Origin: Saprolegnia diclina VS20
Lineage: Eukaryota; Oomycota; Saprolegniomycetes; Saprolegniales; Saprolegniaceae
Direction: 5' to 3'
Length of the DNA stretch: 64,000 bases
Assembly: GCF_000281045.1 (NCBI RefSeq)
Contig: NW_008246077.1
Coordinates: 900,137 to 964,136, forward strand
The first letter of the stretch is position 1. Each line of letters opens with the position of its first letter. Below are positions 40,108 to 50,412 of the stretch, piece after piece. A program made the position numbers and the translations under genes. The notes beneath the pieces were generated by a model, which was not told where the DNA came from, did no database searches, and saw nothing but the letters and a program-made list of their open reading frames with translations.

Positions 40108-41752
40108 ATGCGAGGCGCAACCTGGCTTGCCGGCCTCGCCGTCGCGACGTGCTGCCACGTAGCGCTTGGCGTCGGCTACCACAGCCCGTGGGTCAATGCG
40201 ACTGTTAATGGAAACCCGGTCCGGCTCGAGCTCTCGACGCGCTTCCGAGGTGTGATCCTCTACGCCGACGTCGACGAGTCGGCGTACACGAGCGTGAGCC
40301 TGGGCTTTGACAACGTGACCGCGGGCGATGTTATCGCCAAGGTCGCCGACGCCCAGCTCTTTGAAAAGTGAGTGTTATCATCAAACGTCGCGAACCACGT
40401 AATGGACAGGCGATGGAACGTGTCGGGGCTGCTTGGCATCGGGCTCGTGTCGTCGCCGCAGCCCGGCTGGCCGTTCCCGGGCGACCTCGTTCTGCAGTAC
40501 AACGGCATGGATCCATCGACAGGCGCTGCGAATGCAACGCTTCGTCCTGCGGCGTCGCCAGGTGCGACCGAAGCGTCCTCTATACGTGGAGCTCACGCGA
40601 CCAGAGGACGACAAATGGACGTGGTCCGAGTCGATGAACGTCGTCCACGACTTTTACTACAAGCGCCGAACGTCCTTTACAGGTAGGAGAACTCTCGACA
40701 TGGAAGCGTGAGCCTCAACTCGGTGATCTTCGTGCAGTGCACAACGCGACGGTCTGCGGCGTGCCATTGATGCAGCCGTCGTCGTCGTACTGGGCGGCCC
40801 ACGTCGACTTTGAGGTGCCCTGCCTCGTCTTGCCCAAAGAGTTTTACACCTCGGTAAGATATCCTAGCACTTCATCGTCGTATCAATGTGCAATCATATT
40901 TGTAGCTCGTGACGTGGGCACCGCTCGAGTACAACGCGTCGGCCAATATCACGCAGCTGCGGCCGAACGTGTCCCTGCACGAGCTGCCGTCGCTCTCGTT
41001 TCAGGTCGGGTACGGTCTGCCGACGCTCACGCTGCCGCTCGCCGCTTTGGCGCTCAACGTCTCGACAGGCCAAACGCCCCAGTACGCGCTAGTCTACGTG
41101 GTTGGTCCCTCATTCTCGGTACGTAGATTGTGCCTGCAGCGGTCGACGAGCATTGTCAACCGCATTCTCGAGCACCAGATTGTCCTCGAAGAAGACGACA
41201 TTTTTGTACAGGCGCGACAGGTCTAGTAAATTCTCATGTTGATGTAGACCAAAGAGATTGGCGGCATTGCGTTCGTGCCCGACATGTACCAATCACCGAT
41301 GATCTTTGGCGCCATGGTGCTCCAGCATCTGCCGACGCTCTTGAGCGACACACAAAAGCAAGTAGGCTTTGTGCAAACGCCAGTGGTGACGCCGACGACG
41401 CAGCCAGTCTGTACCGTGCCTCTCGCCTGCAGTGGCCAACAGACGTACGATCAGTCGACCAACAAATGCAACGGTACTGCGACCAAAATGCGTTGGCAGC
41501 TTTAAACCGAATGCCTAGACCCCAACTGCGACCTTGTCTACTACCACGAGTTTGACGACGCCACAAAGACCTGCGTGCCGGTACAGCCTCTCTTCTTGCG
41601 GAACAAAGTTGGGACCAAACGAGTAGGTGGCGCAGTGGCAGTGGGTCGCAACGTGTTTGATTGCGAGTTTCATTGCACTGGAAGTCTACCTCGACCGCAG
41701 CCGTCAGCGTCTCGCCGAGAGGACGTTGCTCGACGCCGAGGGATCTTCGTGA
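40108..41752 (+). CDS. type I membrane aspartic-protease-like protein lacking catalytic motifs
   Basis: About nine short exons from ATG 40108 with signal peptide MRGATWLAGLAVATCCHVALG. The pepsin-like order is visible: RWNVSGLLGIGL (flap-to-core GxxGxG-like region), CLVLPKEFYTSL, LPSLSFQVGYGLPTLTLPLAAL, and the closing SPMIFGAMVLQHLPTLLSDTQKQVGFV. The first catalytic DTG is replaced (RLELSTRFRG), and at the second site the Asp is followed by FE instead of TG/SG (HVDFEVPCLVLP). A Cys-containing stem (CTVPLACSGQQTYDQSTNKC) leads to a C-terminal helix (WVATCLIASFIALEVYL) and a short basic-acidic tail. It is probably a catalytically dead, surface or vacuolar pepsin-fold protein. Junctions in the middle are uncertain. 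Confidence 0.6.
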
Positions 41753-41846
41753 GCCAACCGTTGCAACTCGAGAAAATACAGTGCAGGGTGGTATGTTCAT
41801 TGATCGGGAGCTTTCATGTCGCATAGCGATAGACAAGCGGACGTCC

Positions 41847-44547
41847 TTATTGCTTGCCGAGCGAGAAGCCTGGTCGACCGATCGGGATGGACTTGACCTT
41901 GTTAACGTTGGACGTGTCGATCGCCTTGCCGGCCTTTTGCTCGTTGAGCTGCAGTTGCACGTGGATGCTCGAGCTCTGCTTGAGGAGTTCTCGGATCGCA
42001 ATCGTCGCATAGCTCGACGACTCTACACATATATGGGATCAACAAGATGGCCTCACAAACCACAGACGTACGGAGGATGAACTCGAGGCAGATGGCCTTG
42101 AACTTGCCGTTCGGGAGCGACGGCACCGTCGGGCGACTCAAGAGCACGTCGACTTCGGACGGCAGGAGCGGGATCGTCTCGTCGTCGTAGCGCTTGATCT
42201 CGTGGCGCACTTGTTGCGGCTTGCGCAAAATGTGGCGGTACGAGCCCGGGAGGTTGTACTCGGGCGACTGGTCTTTCCGAAGCGACTCGAAATTCACGCC
42301 ATCTTGCGTCGCGCAGCGGGTGTAGACCTACGCGAATGCGGTAAAGTCGGAAATTTGGCAACAATTCGCAGAAAACATACCTCGGCGACGGTGTTTTTGG
42401 GCAGGAGCGTCGAGTAGCCGTGCACGGGCAGCACCACGTCTTCGATCGCGTACTCGCCAATGTTGTCTTCGGTCACAAAGATAATGTCGCTCTCGACAAA
42501 GCGCCGCCGCTTCTTGGTCGGCTGCGTCTCCTCTTTTGCTTCGACTTCGGCTTCCGGGTCCAACTCGACGTCACCTCGCAGCACCATGTCACCAATGACA
42601 GGCGCCGTGTTCGAGTAGTGGCTCAAACGGTAGCTCGCGGCTTCGTTCCAGATGTAGCTCTGGTACGCGTGCGTATAAATCTAGCAACATCTGAGATACA
42701 AGACGCCAACCCACCACAGCCATACCATGCGAAGCTTGGTCGGGATGTTGCGGATCGCACGCTCGTACGCGTCGAGACCGTGGCGTGAGAACCCTTGGAG
42801 CACTGCGTTCTCCGCGACGAGGAAGGGAGGGAACATGCGCAAGGCAGCGTCCACGTCCTTGTACTGCTGGAAGTGCACACGCGCCTCGCGGATCTTGCTC
42901 GCATCGCCGTCCTTGGGCCCGAGGATGAGGTCCACGACGCCCTTGAAGTCTTTCCGCAGCATCGCGCGCCCGACCTACTCAAACCCATATTTCCATCCGC
43001 TCTTGACTCGAATATGGAGAAAACGCTACCGTATGGGACGGAATCGACTTGGTGCCAAAGCGCTGCAAGCCAAAGTAGTTGACGAAACCCATGGTGGTCC
43101 ACGCGTGGACGGCGGCCGCAATGTCGTCGTCCGAGACGTCATCAGGGATGTTGCGCAGCACGAGACCAAACTGGTTGCCGTAGAGGTCGCCGAGCGTGAG
43201 CGGGTCGTTCACGTAGCTAAAGTTGCCGACAAGGAACGCGTACATGTCGTAGTTTTTGCCGTAGCTCTTGTGCTACATCGACATATAAACTGAGCCATCT
43301 CGTGCACGATACGACGTACGTTGTTGATGCGCGCAATGGTCTCGCGCGGCACTCTGTACGCCGTGACCCACTGCGTCGTGAGGCCGCGCTTGTCCTTGGT
43401 GCCTGCGTACGTAAACACGCCGTCGTTCAAGTGCAAAATCTTGGCCATGTGCTGCATCGCCTCGACCGTCTCCTTGTTCTTCTTGTACATGATAAACTTG
43501 ACGTAGTCGGCTAGACAATATCTTCCATCAGACAAATATATCCAGCGAAACAAGGAATTTACGGCGGTTGTGCGGCCAGTTGGCGTCCGCTCGGTTGTTG
43601 CGGTGGTCCATGTCCTTGCGCTTCGCACCGTTCTTGTTGAACGGCCGGAGGCGGATGACGGTCGCCGCGTCATTGCCCGCCTCGGACGTCGTGTCGGCGA
43701 CCACGAGCTCCTTGCCGTACTCGCGAATGAGCCCGTGGAGCGCGGTCCGGTCGTCCTTCTTCTCGAGCGGCTGGAAGTGGTACACGAGCGCCGCCTTGGC
43801 CGTCGCATCGGTCGTCGCAATCACTTGGTGCAAGAACGCGTCGAGCGTCGTGGCTTCGGTCGCGTCGAGCGCGGTCGCGACCTCGGCGACAAAGAGCTTG
43901 GCTTGGCGCTTGGCCGCATACGACGCGCCGTTTTCGCGGTTTGCGACGAAGAGCTCGACGAGGCGCTTGGAGAGCACGTCAAAGATGCTCTCGAGGCCCG
44001 ACGACGCGCTCGGAAGGTCACTTGTCGTCTCGTGGTACCGGTGCTGCTTGGAGGCCGTCGACTTGGCAAACGACAAGCCGAGGTAGCGCTCCATCGCGTC
44101 AAACAAGAGCGTGTGCACGGTGCGGTTCTTCTTGCCTTGCGGCGGCAGCTCGAGCTCGGTCAGGCGCGCAATGTCGTTGCCATTCATGGCCACTTCGCGC
44201 ACGATAAAGTCCGAGAAGCGCTGCTTGACGATGCCATTGAAGCCCTTGAGGTCGTTGACAAACACCTTGATGCCGACCTCGGTCTCGTCGACGCTGCTCG
44301 CGACCGCGTCGTTGTAGCCTTCTTGGCGAAACCACGGAACGTCGCCGCGACCGCCACCGCGGCCTCCACCGCGGCCGCCACGGAAGCCACCGCCGCGGCC
44401 ACGACCACGACCACCGCGACCGCCGCCACGGCCTCCTCGAGAGTTGTTGTTGAAGTTGTTGTTGCTCATGCTATCGACCGAGGTACTCAGCGCGCGGACA
44501 AGACTGGGCAGGAGACGAGCAGGCTTGAGAACCGTTCGGGCGAGCAT
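41847..44547 (-). CDS. PUS7: TruD-family tRNA/mRNA pseudouridine synthase (PUS7)
   Basis: About seven exons. ATG 44547 gives a basic, Arg/Leu/Ser presequence (MLARTVLKPARLLPSLVRAL), while ATG 44469 gives a form starting MSNNNFNNNSRGG; the first looks mitochondrial, the second nuclear/cytosolic. An RGG-box (about 30 residues of RGG/GRGG) follows, then VGIKVFVNDLKGFNGIVKQRF and FIVREV. The TruD catalytic region is intact: HLNDGVFTYAGTKDKRGLTTQ with the nucleophile Asp in GTKD, FGLVLRNI, GFVNYFGLQRFGT and IYTHAYQSYIWNE. The gene ends at 41847 (FSLGKQ). PUS7 makes pseudouridine at position 13 or 35 in tRNAs and in some mRNAs. The enzyme call is firm; dual targeting is inference. Confidence 0.85.
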
Positions 44548-44680
44548 GCACTCGGAGCCCAAATAGATCACACCAACCAATTGGTCGCGACCAATGGCAT
44601 CGCGGCGCGCTTTTGGTAGGGCCCCCCACTTTGCGCCTTATCGTGAGGGTCGTGTTTCTGACACGGGGGCCAAAAAAACG

Positions 44681-45947
44681 ATGGAAAGATATTCGCCGAT
44701 TGGCAGCATGGAGACCACAGGAAGCGAAGGGGGCCGGAAGAGGTCGCTCAAGCACAAGCAAACGTCCGAGAGCGGACCGCCGACGCCACCCGTGAACCCG
44801 ATGACGAAGGGCAAGGCCAAGGACGAGGCCGCGATGAAGGACCTCCTCGCGAGCAAAATTGCACGCCTCCAGGTCGGCGACGACGGCCTCGACGTCGACA
44901 TGAGTGGCATCTTCGCCGACAGCACGCTCGTCGAGAGGAGCGTCCAGGCGTGGCAAGACAGCTTGGAGAGCGGCGAGATCCTCCGCATGGAGACGACCGT
45001 CGGCCAGCTGCTCAGCCACCTCGCGGCGGTCCACAAGAAAGTCGGCGAGGTCCACGCCAAGTTTATCGTCTCGCGCGAGCAGCTCACATCGTCTCAAGAC
45101 GCGCTCCAAAAGGTCTCGTCGACCAAAGGCAAGCTCGAGCAGCTCTGCCGCGAGCTCCAGAAGCAGAACAAGACGATCATTTCCGAGTCGCGCAAGATGG
45201 CCGAGGACGAAGACGCGAAGCGCAAGCAGCTCTCGACGCAGTTTCAAAAGACGATTGAAGAAGTGAGCGTCAAGATGGAGCAGCAAGGCAAGGACTACGT
45301 CGCATCCCTCCACGAGAACGAGGCGCTGCAGACGAAGCTCAAGACGTTCCTCGCGCAGTATGAAGTGCGCGAAGAGCATTTCGCGCACCAGCTCCAGGCC
45401 AAAGACCTCACAGTGCAGCTCGCCGAAGCCAAGCTCAAGCATCAAGTCGAGCTCACGAACCGCGAAGCCGAAAAGGTCCGATCGTCCTTATGACTACGAT
45501 GCATGACACGCAATGCAGGTGCAGTTGACGCTCGAGAAGGCGCAGCAGATCGCCGCCCGCGAAGCCGCGCTCCAGGTACCATAGTAGAGATGGAAGAAGC
45601 ATTCTACAGCGCTGTAGGAACAACTGGGCGCGTACTCGGAGAAGTTTGACACGGTCCAAGACACGCTCTCGAAGAGCAACACGATGTTTGTGACGCTGCG
45701 CTCCGAAATGGACAAGATGTCCAAGCACATCAAGCGCCTCGAGAAGGAGAACGGGACGCTCAAGAAGAAGTGCGACGAGTACGACGCAGGGGCGATCGCG
45801 GCTCTCCAGGAGCGCGTCCGGTCGGCCGAGGACGCCAAGCGCCAAGCCGACAAGATCCAGAAGCTCGAAGGACTCTGTCGCATGCTCCAAGACGAACGCA
45901 AGCGTCTCAAGGAAGCGGCGTCGCTGGACACAGCCGTCGGGTCCTAA
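44681..45947 (+). CDS. taxilin-family coiled-coil protein
   Basis: Three exons, 44681-45475, 45519-45575 and 45618-45947, give 393 aa. The N-terminal 110 residues are polar and partly disordered; from about residue 110 the protein is one long coiled coil. It carries the taxilin hallmark (KGKLEQLCRELQKQNKTIISES) and later FVTLRSEMDKMSKHIKRLEKEN and IQKLEGLCRMLQDERKRL, in the expected order. Animal taxilins bind syntaxins and nascent-chain complex and act in vesicle traffic. ATG 44708 (METTGSEG) is an alternative start. It is divergent from PUS7 with only 133 bp between start codons. Confidence 0.85.
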
Positions 45948-46215
45948 GCGCGAGACTCCACTGTCTTTGTTAATAGCAACGTTTGTGTGAATGCGACCCC
46001 ATGAATCAAAGACATAGCAGCGCTCCATCGTCTGGCGAAGCATTCAACGTCTCACCTCGCTTCCCGAGCGTCCAGCACCCGGGCTTTCGCAGGAGTACCG
46101 ACCCCACGTGGCAGCCGCCGTCGGAAATTTGAGCCGCCGGCCGTCGCCGGAGAGATCCCGCCGTCGGATTCGATCGAGGGTTCTTCCATCTCCAGCGTTC
46201 ACAACTCGACTTGCT

Positions 46216-47703
46216 ATGGCGGACGCTTGCAACATGACGCCGCTGGTCGTTATCGGTGCGGGCCCCCACGCGTTGGCGCTCGTCCTCACCTTGCTCGAAC
46301 AAGACAGCGCGAGCGAGTTCACAGAGACCGAGGCCGCAATGCTCTCGTTTTGGCGCAAGAAGCGTCTCGCGCCGCAGCGCCCGAGCCTTCGCCACCACCT
46401 CCGCGTCCTCGATCCGTCGGGCGCGTGGTGCGCCAACTGGAACGCCAACTTTGAGCTCTTTGGCATCTCGCACCTCCGGTCGCCACTGAGTGTGCACTTG
46501 GACCCGCTCCGGCCCGAGGGGCTCCGGGACTTTGCAACGTCGACGCACTCGGTCGTGGCGCCGCCGCCCAGCACGATCCGCTTCAACAAGCGCAACAAGG
46601 CGTTTGCATCGCAGACGTCCATGTTCAGCGAGAACGATCGAAGCTTCTTTGGGTGCCCGCGCCAAGACCTCTTCGCCGCCCACAACAAGATGCTCATCAC
46701 GCAGTACAAGATCGAGACGCTCGTCGAGCCGCAGACCGCCACGTCCATCGTGCCCGTCTTTACCAGCGACGGCGACAAGACGCCTTCGTCCTTTCAAGTC
46801 CACTGCGCGTCCGGCGAGATTGTTTGCGCGGCCAAGGTCGTCGTCGCCGTCGGCACGCAGCGTCTGCCGCGGCGGCCCACGTGGTCGCTCGCTTCCCGCC
46901 GGACGTTCCACAGCGCCGACCTGGTCGCCCAAGGCCCGTCCATCGTGCAGGCGCGGTATGCGGCGACGCGGCCGCATGTGCTCCTCGTCGGTGGCGGCTT
47001 GACATCCGTGCACTTGGCCAAGCAGGCGCTGCGCTGGGGCGCGACACACGTGACATTGCTCACGCGGTCGCCGCATTTGCGCGTGCAGCCGTACGACGTG
47101 CCCCTCGAGTGGCTCTCGCCCACGCTGGGCGACAAGATGCGCGCGGCCTTCTTCGCCGAAGCGAATGCCGACGCTCGCCTTGCACGCCTCAAGCAAGCCC
47201 GCGGTCGCGGCTCGGTCACGCAAGCCGCTATGGACCAGCTCACCGCCGTCGCGACGCCCGAAACGTTTACGCACATGGGCAGCACGACCGTGGTGGCTGT
47301 CGAGGAGGTCGACGGTCGGCTTCAGATCACGCTCTCGTCTGAAGATGTCGCTGCGTCGCCGCTCGTCGTGGACGAGATCATTTTGGCCACGGGCTCGGAC
47401 GTGGATGTGACCCGCGACCCGCTCTTCCGCGAGCTCCTCCCGCTGGGCGTGACGACAACCGGTGGCTTTCCCAACGTCGACCAAGACCTCCGCATTGCGA
47501 CGGACGTGAATGTGTTTCTCATGGGCGGGTACGCGTCCTTGCGGCTGGGACCTACGGCCGGTAACCTCATGGGCGGCCGTGCGGGCGCCAACCTCCTCTC
47601 GGACGTCCTCCTAGACGACCTCTTGCCGCCCACTGAGCAAACGACGCACCACCATGTCCGCTGTCTCTGCGGCAAAGAAAACATGTACGACCTCCTCTTG
47701 TAG
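46216..47703 (+). CDS. FAD/NADPH monooxygenase-like protein (lysine/ornithine N-hydroxylase fold)
   Basis: Intronless, 495 aa from ATG 46216 (MADACNMTPLVVIGAGP); the frame is open upstream with only non-ATG codons. An FAD-binding Rossmann motif starts the protein (VVIGAGPHALAL), an NADPH-type motif lies near residue 260 (VLLVGGGLTSVHLA), and an ATG motif is at IILATGSDVDV. WCANWNANFELFGISHLRSP and KVVVAVGTQRLPRRP fit the class B flavin monooxygenase group that includes SidA-type L-ornithine/L-lysine N-hydroxylases. Siderophore genes are unusual in oomycetes, and no NRPS or transporter is nearby, so the true substrate may differ. OSGIN-type proteins are the main alternative. Confidence 0.65.
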   Translation: MADACNMTPLVVIGAGPHALALVLTLLEQDSASEFTETEAAMLSFWRKKRLAPQRPSLRHHLRVLDPSGAWCANWNANFELFGISHLRSPLSVHLDPLRPEGLRDFATSTHSVVAPPPSTIRFNKRNKAFASQTSMFSENDRSFFGCPRQDLFAAHNKMLITQYKIETLVEPQTATSIVPVFTSDGDKTPSSFQVHCASGEIVCAAKVVVAVGTQRLPRRPTWSLASRRTFHSADLVAQGPSIVQARYAATRPHVLLVGGGLTSVHLAKQALRWGATHVTLLTRSPHLRVQPYDVPLEWLSPTLGDKMRAAFFAEANADARLARLKQARGRGSVTQAAMDQLTAVATPETFTHMGSTTVVAVEEVDGRLQITLSSEDVAASPLVVDEIILATGSDVDVTRDPLFRELLPLGVTTTGGFPNVDQDLRIATDVNVFLMGGYASLRLGPTAGNLMGGRAGANLLSDVLLDDLLPPTEQTTHHHVRCLCGKENMYDLLL

Positions 47704-48139
47704 AGGGTACGAGTCGACTCGTAGCACGATAGTTAAACGTTAACGCTATATTAGCATATTCCTATATTCCGATACCCTTCCAGGTGTGGCTTAGTGAACC
47801 GAGAGGGGCCAAATCGCATCGTATTAGCGGGCGTTCGTCGTCTGGTGCGGGGACTTGCTGCTCGGGTTTTGGACCCGACAGTGTCGACCCTTGGTGGGGG
47901 TCCGATGCGACGAGACGGATGCTCTCGCAGTGGTTGCTCCGGACGAGCGGCTCCATTGTGACGACGACAGTAGCGAGCGGCCACCAAGAAGCGCTTGCAA
48001 TGAAGCAACGTTCGTCGTCCGACGCGGGATGGGACGGTCGATGGCGGCGCTTCTGGCGCGCTTTTGGCTCGCCGTATCCGGAATTATCGGGTAACCGGAT
48101 TGCAGCGCAGACAGTCGCTGAGCACTCGAGGTGGTTGTC
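47704..48139. other. intergenic region with one promoter-like motif
   Basis: Spacer between two plus-strand genes. It holds the motif at 48075-48084 and, 10 bp on, a partial AACCGGAT. No supported ORF. Confidence 0.45.
48075..48084. promoter_or_regulatory. TATCCGGAAT motif, candidate promoter
   Basis: Variant of the recurrent palindrome, ending 55 bp before the ATG at 48140. Confidence 0.42.
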
Positions 48140-49175
48140 ATGGTGGCAGACAAGGCGGCGCTCCTGGCGCAACTGGCGCGTGCCCAGATGGCCGCGCTGG
48201 AGGAGCACGTGCAGATCTACCACGAGTGCGTGAGCGGTACGATTGCGCTCACGGGCGCCCACCCGCTGACGGACCAGGTCCGTTCGCAGCATGTTGCAGT
48301 CGCAGCGTCACGCTCGCTCTAGGATGCCGTTGCGCTCGACGACGACCTCCGCATCGTGCGGAAAAAGGCGTTTTACAGCAACACGCCCAGCACCCTGCCG
48401 TCGGCGTTTGTCCAGGACCTCTTTGCGACGGCGTGCAATGAGAAGGGCGTCGTGGCGTCACCCAAGAAGATGCAAGCTGCCCTTGCAGCGCTCAAGAGCA
48501 AGTCGCCCGACCTCAGTGTACACGCTCCGTTTGCGCACTGCATGCCTCACGACACAAGGTAGACCACAGAGCGCACGCAAGCCGCGATGGTCATTTACAG
48601 CTCGCTCGAGTACTGGCGCGTCAAGGCCGAGGCCGCGCCCAAGTATGAGGAGCGCTTCACGGCGATTTGCGATGCCCACGACCCGTACATCAACATGTTT
48701 ATGGAGTGGATTGTCGACGGGAGCGACGAGCGCAAGCAAGGCAGCGTCTACGAGCAAGAGCTCGCGATGGTGCTCGTAAAGATGATCTCCGACTACATGC
48801 CGTCCGACAAGCGCCAGAAGAAGAAAACCTTGCGACGGCTGCGAGATTTCAAAGACATTCCCAACCTCAAGACACAGGTATGCAGCGCGCTAGGTGCCAG
48901 TTTGCGAGCCAACGATGCGTCTCTAGCTGCGCGAGGTCAAGCAGACAATACACGAGCTCGAAGACCCAACGATGCAAGTCGACGAGATCTTACAGTATGT
49001 GCGCATCCGCCGCATCACGACGGTACATGGCGAAGAGCGGTATCGCTGCAAGTACGTCAACGGCGAAGTGTTTTGTGCAATGCGCTCCGAGCTCGAGTGT
49101 GCCAAGTTCATTCGCGCCAAGTGCATTGAAGACCACGTCAACTGGCGGGACGTACTCGTACTCAACAAGTCCTAA
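48140..49175 (+). CDS. unrecognised 298-aa soluble protein
   Basis: Four exons fit exactly in phase: 48140-48277, 48323-48517, 48563-48877 and 48927-49175. The first exon is a short helix (MVADKAALLAQLARAQMAAL). The middle is helical and charged (YWRVKAEAAPKYEERFTAICD, MEWIVDGSDERKQGSVYEQE, RRLRDFKDIPNLKTQ). The C-terminal 60 residues look like a small alpha/beta unit (ILQYVRIRRITTVHGEERYR, GEVFCAMRSELECAKFIRAK). No signal peptide, membrane helix or known domain is recognised. The clean gene model and the CCGGAT motif upstream argue for a real, expressed gene. Confidence 0.7.
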
Positions 49176-49427
49176 CGTTCGTCGTCCTCGCCTGTTTGTT
49201 AACTTCACACCACGCTCGTTGGTCGCAAGCCGACGACTTGTCGATACGTCGTGGTCTCCGCCTGCACGCAGAAGCACTGATCTTGTCGCTTGGATTTTAT
49301 GGTGGCTTTGGATTGGCCAGGGCCGTGCGAAAAAAATGGATCCACCAATCAGCGAACGCGGCGAAAAAATACAAAATCGCCGTCCCACAAACGCCCGCAG
49401 TCTTGAAACGAATACACGACGCGTGCG

Positions 49428-50220
49428 ATGGCCTCGAAGGACGACGTCAAGTTCCTCGCCGTCGCGCGGGTCGCGCACAAGAGCATCATTAGCAACCATG
49501 TGCACACCAAGGGCGGCAAGAAGGACGGCGCGCGCTTCACCGAGGTCGCGGCCAAGGTCCTCTCGTCGCCGACGTGGGCGAAAGAGGTGGCGCCCAACAG
49601 CCGCCATGCGCTCGCGTTTGATGGCCTCAAGCTCCACTTTATGCTCGACAGCGGCAACTTTGTGTACTTTGCCGTCACTGCGGGCGACTACCCGATCCGC
49701 GTCGCGCACCAAATGATCAACGACATGGAGACGCAATTTGTTGCGTCGTTCGCCGCCGAGGCCTTGACGCTCAAGAAGGACCAGACCGTCGGCAGCGACT
49801 GCGCCAAGGTACGCTATCTGTCTATGCATCGCGTCTTATGCTTCACAGGTGCTGGCGACGATCGCGGCGACGTACGACGACCGCACGAAGATCGACAAGC
49901 TATCGCTCGTCAAGCTGCAGGTCGAAGGCGTGAAAGATACGATGAGGGAATCGATTGGCCTCGCGCTCGCCAACGGCGAGAAGCTCGAGACGCTCGAGCA
50001 AAAGTCGTCCGAGCTCTCAGACAACGCCAAGATCTTCCACAAGGGCGCGACCGACCTCCACCGCCAAATGCGCTTGCGCAAGCTGCGTCTCTTTGCCGCG
50101 ATCGGCGTCTCGATCGTGCTCGTCGTGATCCTCGTCTTGTACATCCTCGGCGTCTTCTCGTCCGAAAGCAGTAGCAACAACAGCCACAGTCGTCAGCGTC
50201 GTCGTCTTCGCTTGGTCTGA
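49428..50220 (+). CDS. VAMP7-like longin SNARE with Asn at the zero layer (copy 1)
   Basis: Two exons, 49428-49808 and 49849-50220, give 250 aa. Residues 1-125 form a longin domain (VKFLAVARVAHKSIISNH, LHFMLDSGNFVYFAVTAGDYP). The SNARE helix spans about 145-205 (KLQVEGVKDTMRESIG, then LALANGEKLETLEQKSSEL), followed by MRLRKLRL, one membrane helix (AAIGVSIVLVVILVLYIL) and a short luminal tail. Aligned with VAMP7 (QRGERLELL), the zero-layer Arg is replaced by Asn (ANGEKLETL). It should act in endolysosomal or secretory vesicle fusion. A paralog lies immediately downstream. Confidence 0.85.
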
Positions 50221-50412
50221 GGCCTGTTCATATATATATTGATATTGCGAGGGATGCGCGCCCATATTCGTGTCGATTGGAATATGCACCAATCGCAACA
50301 CGCAACGCCAAGATCGCAATCCGCCCAACCGTCAACGGCAAAGTCAATTTTAGGTTTCGCTTCGGCTAGTCAGTCTTTGAGAAAACACGCAAGCAGCAGC
50401 AGCAGGAGTACC

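Noticed and set aside
43570-44619. Plus-strand ORF of 349 codons
   Set aside because: Antisense to the PUS7 first exon; its Ala/Thr runs come from reading the RGG repeat backwards.
46006-47484. Minus-strand ORF of 492 codons
   Set aside because: Antisense to the monooxygenase with its clear FAD and NADPH motifs.
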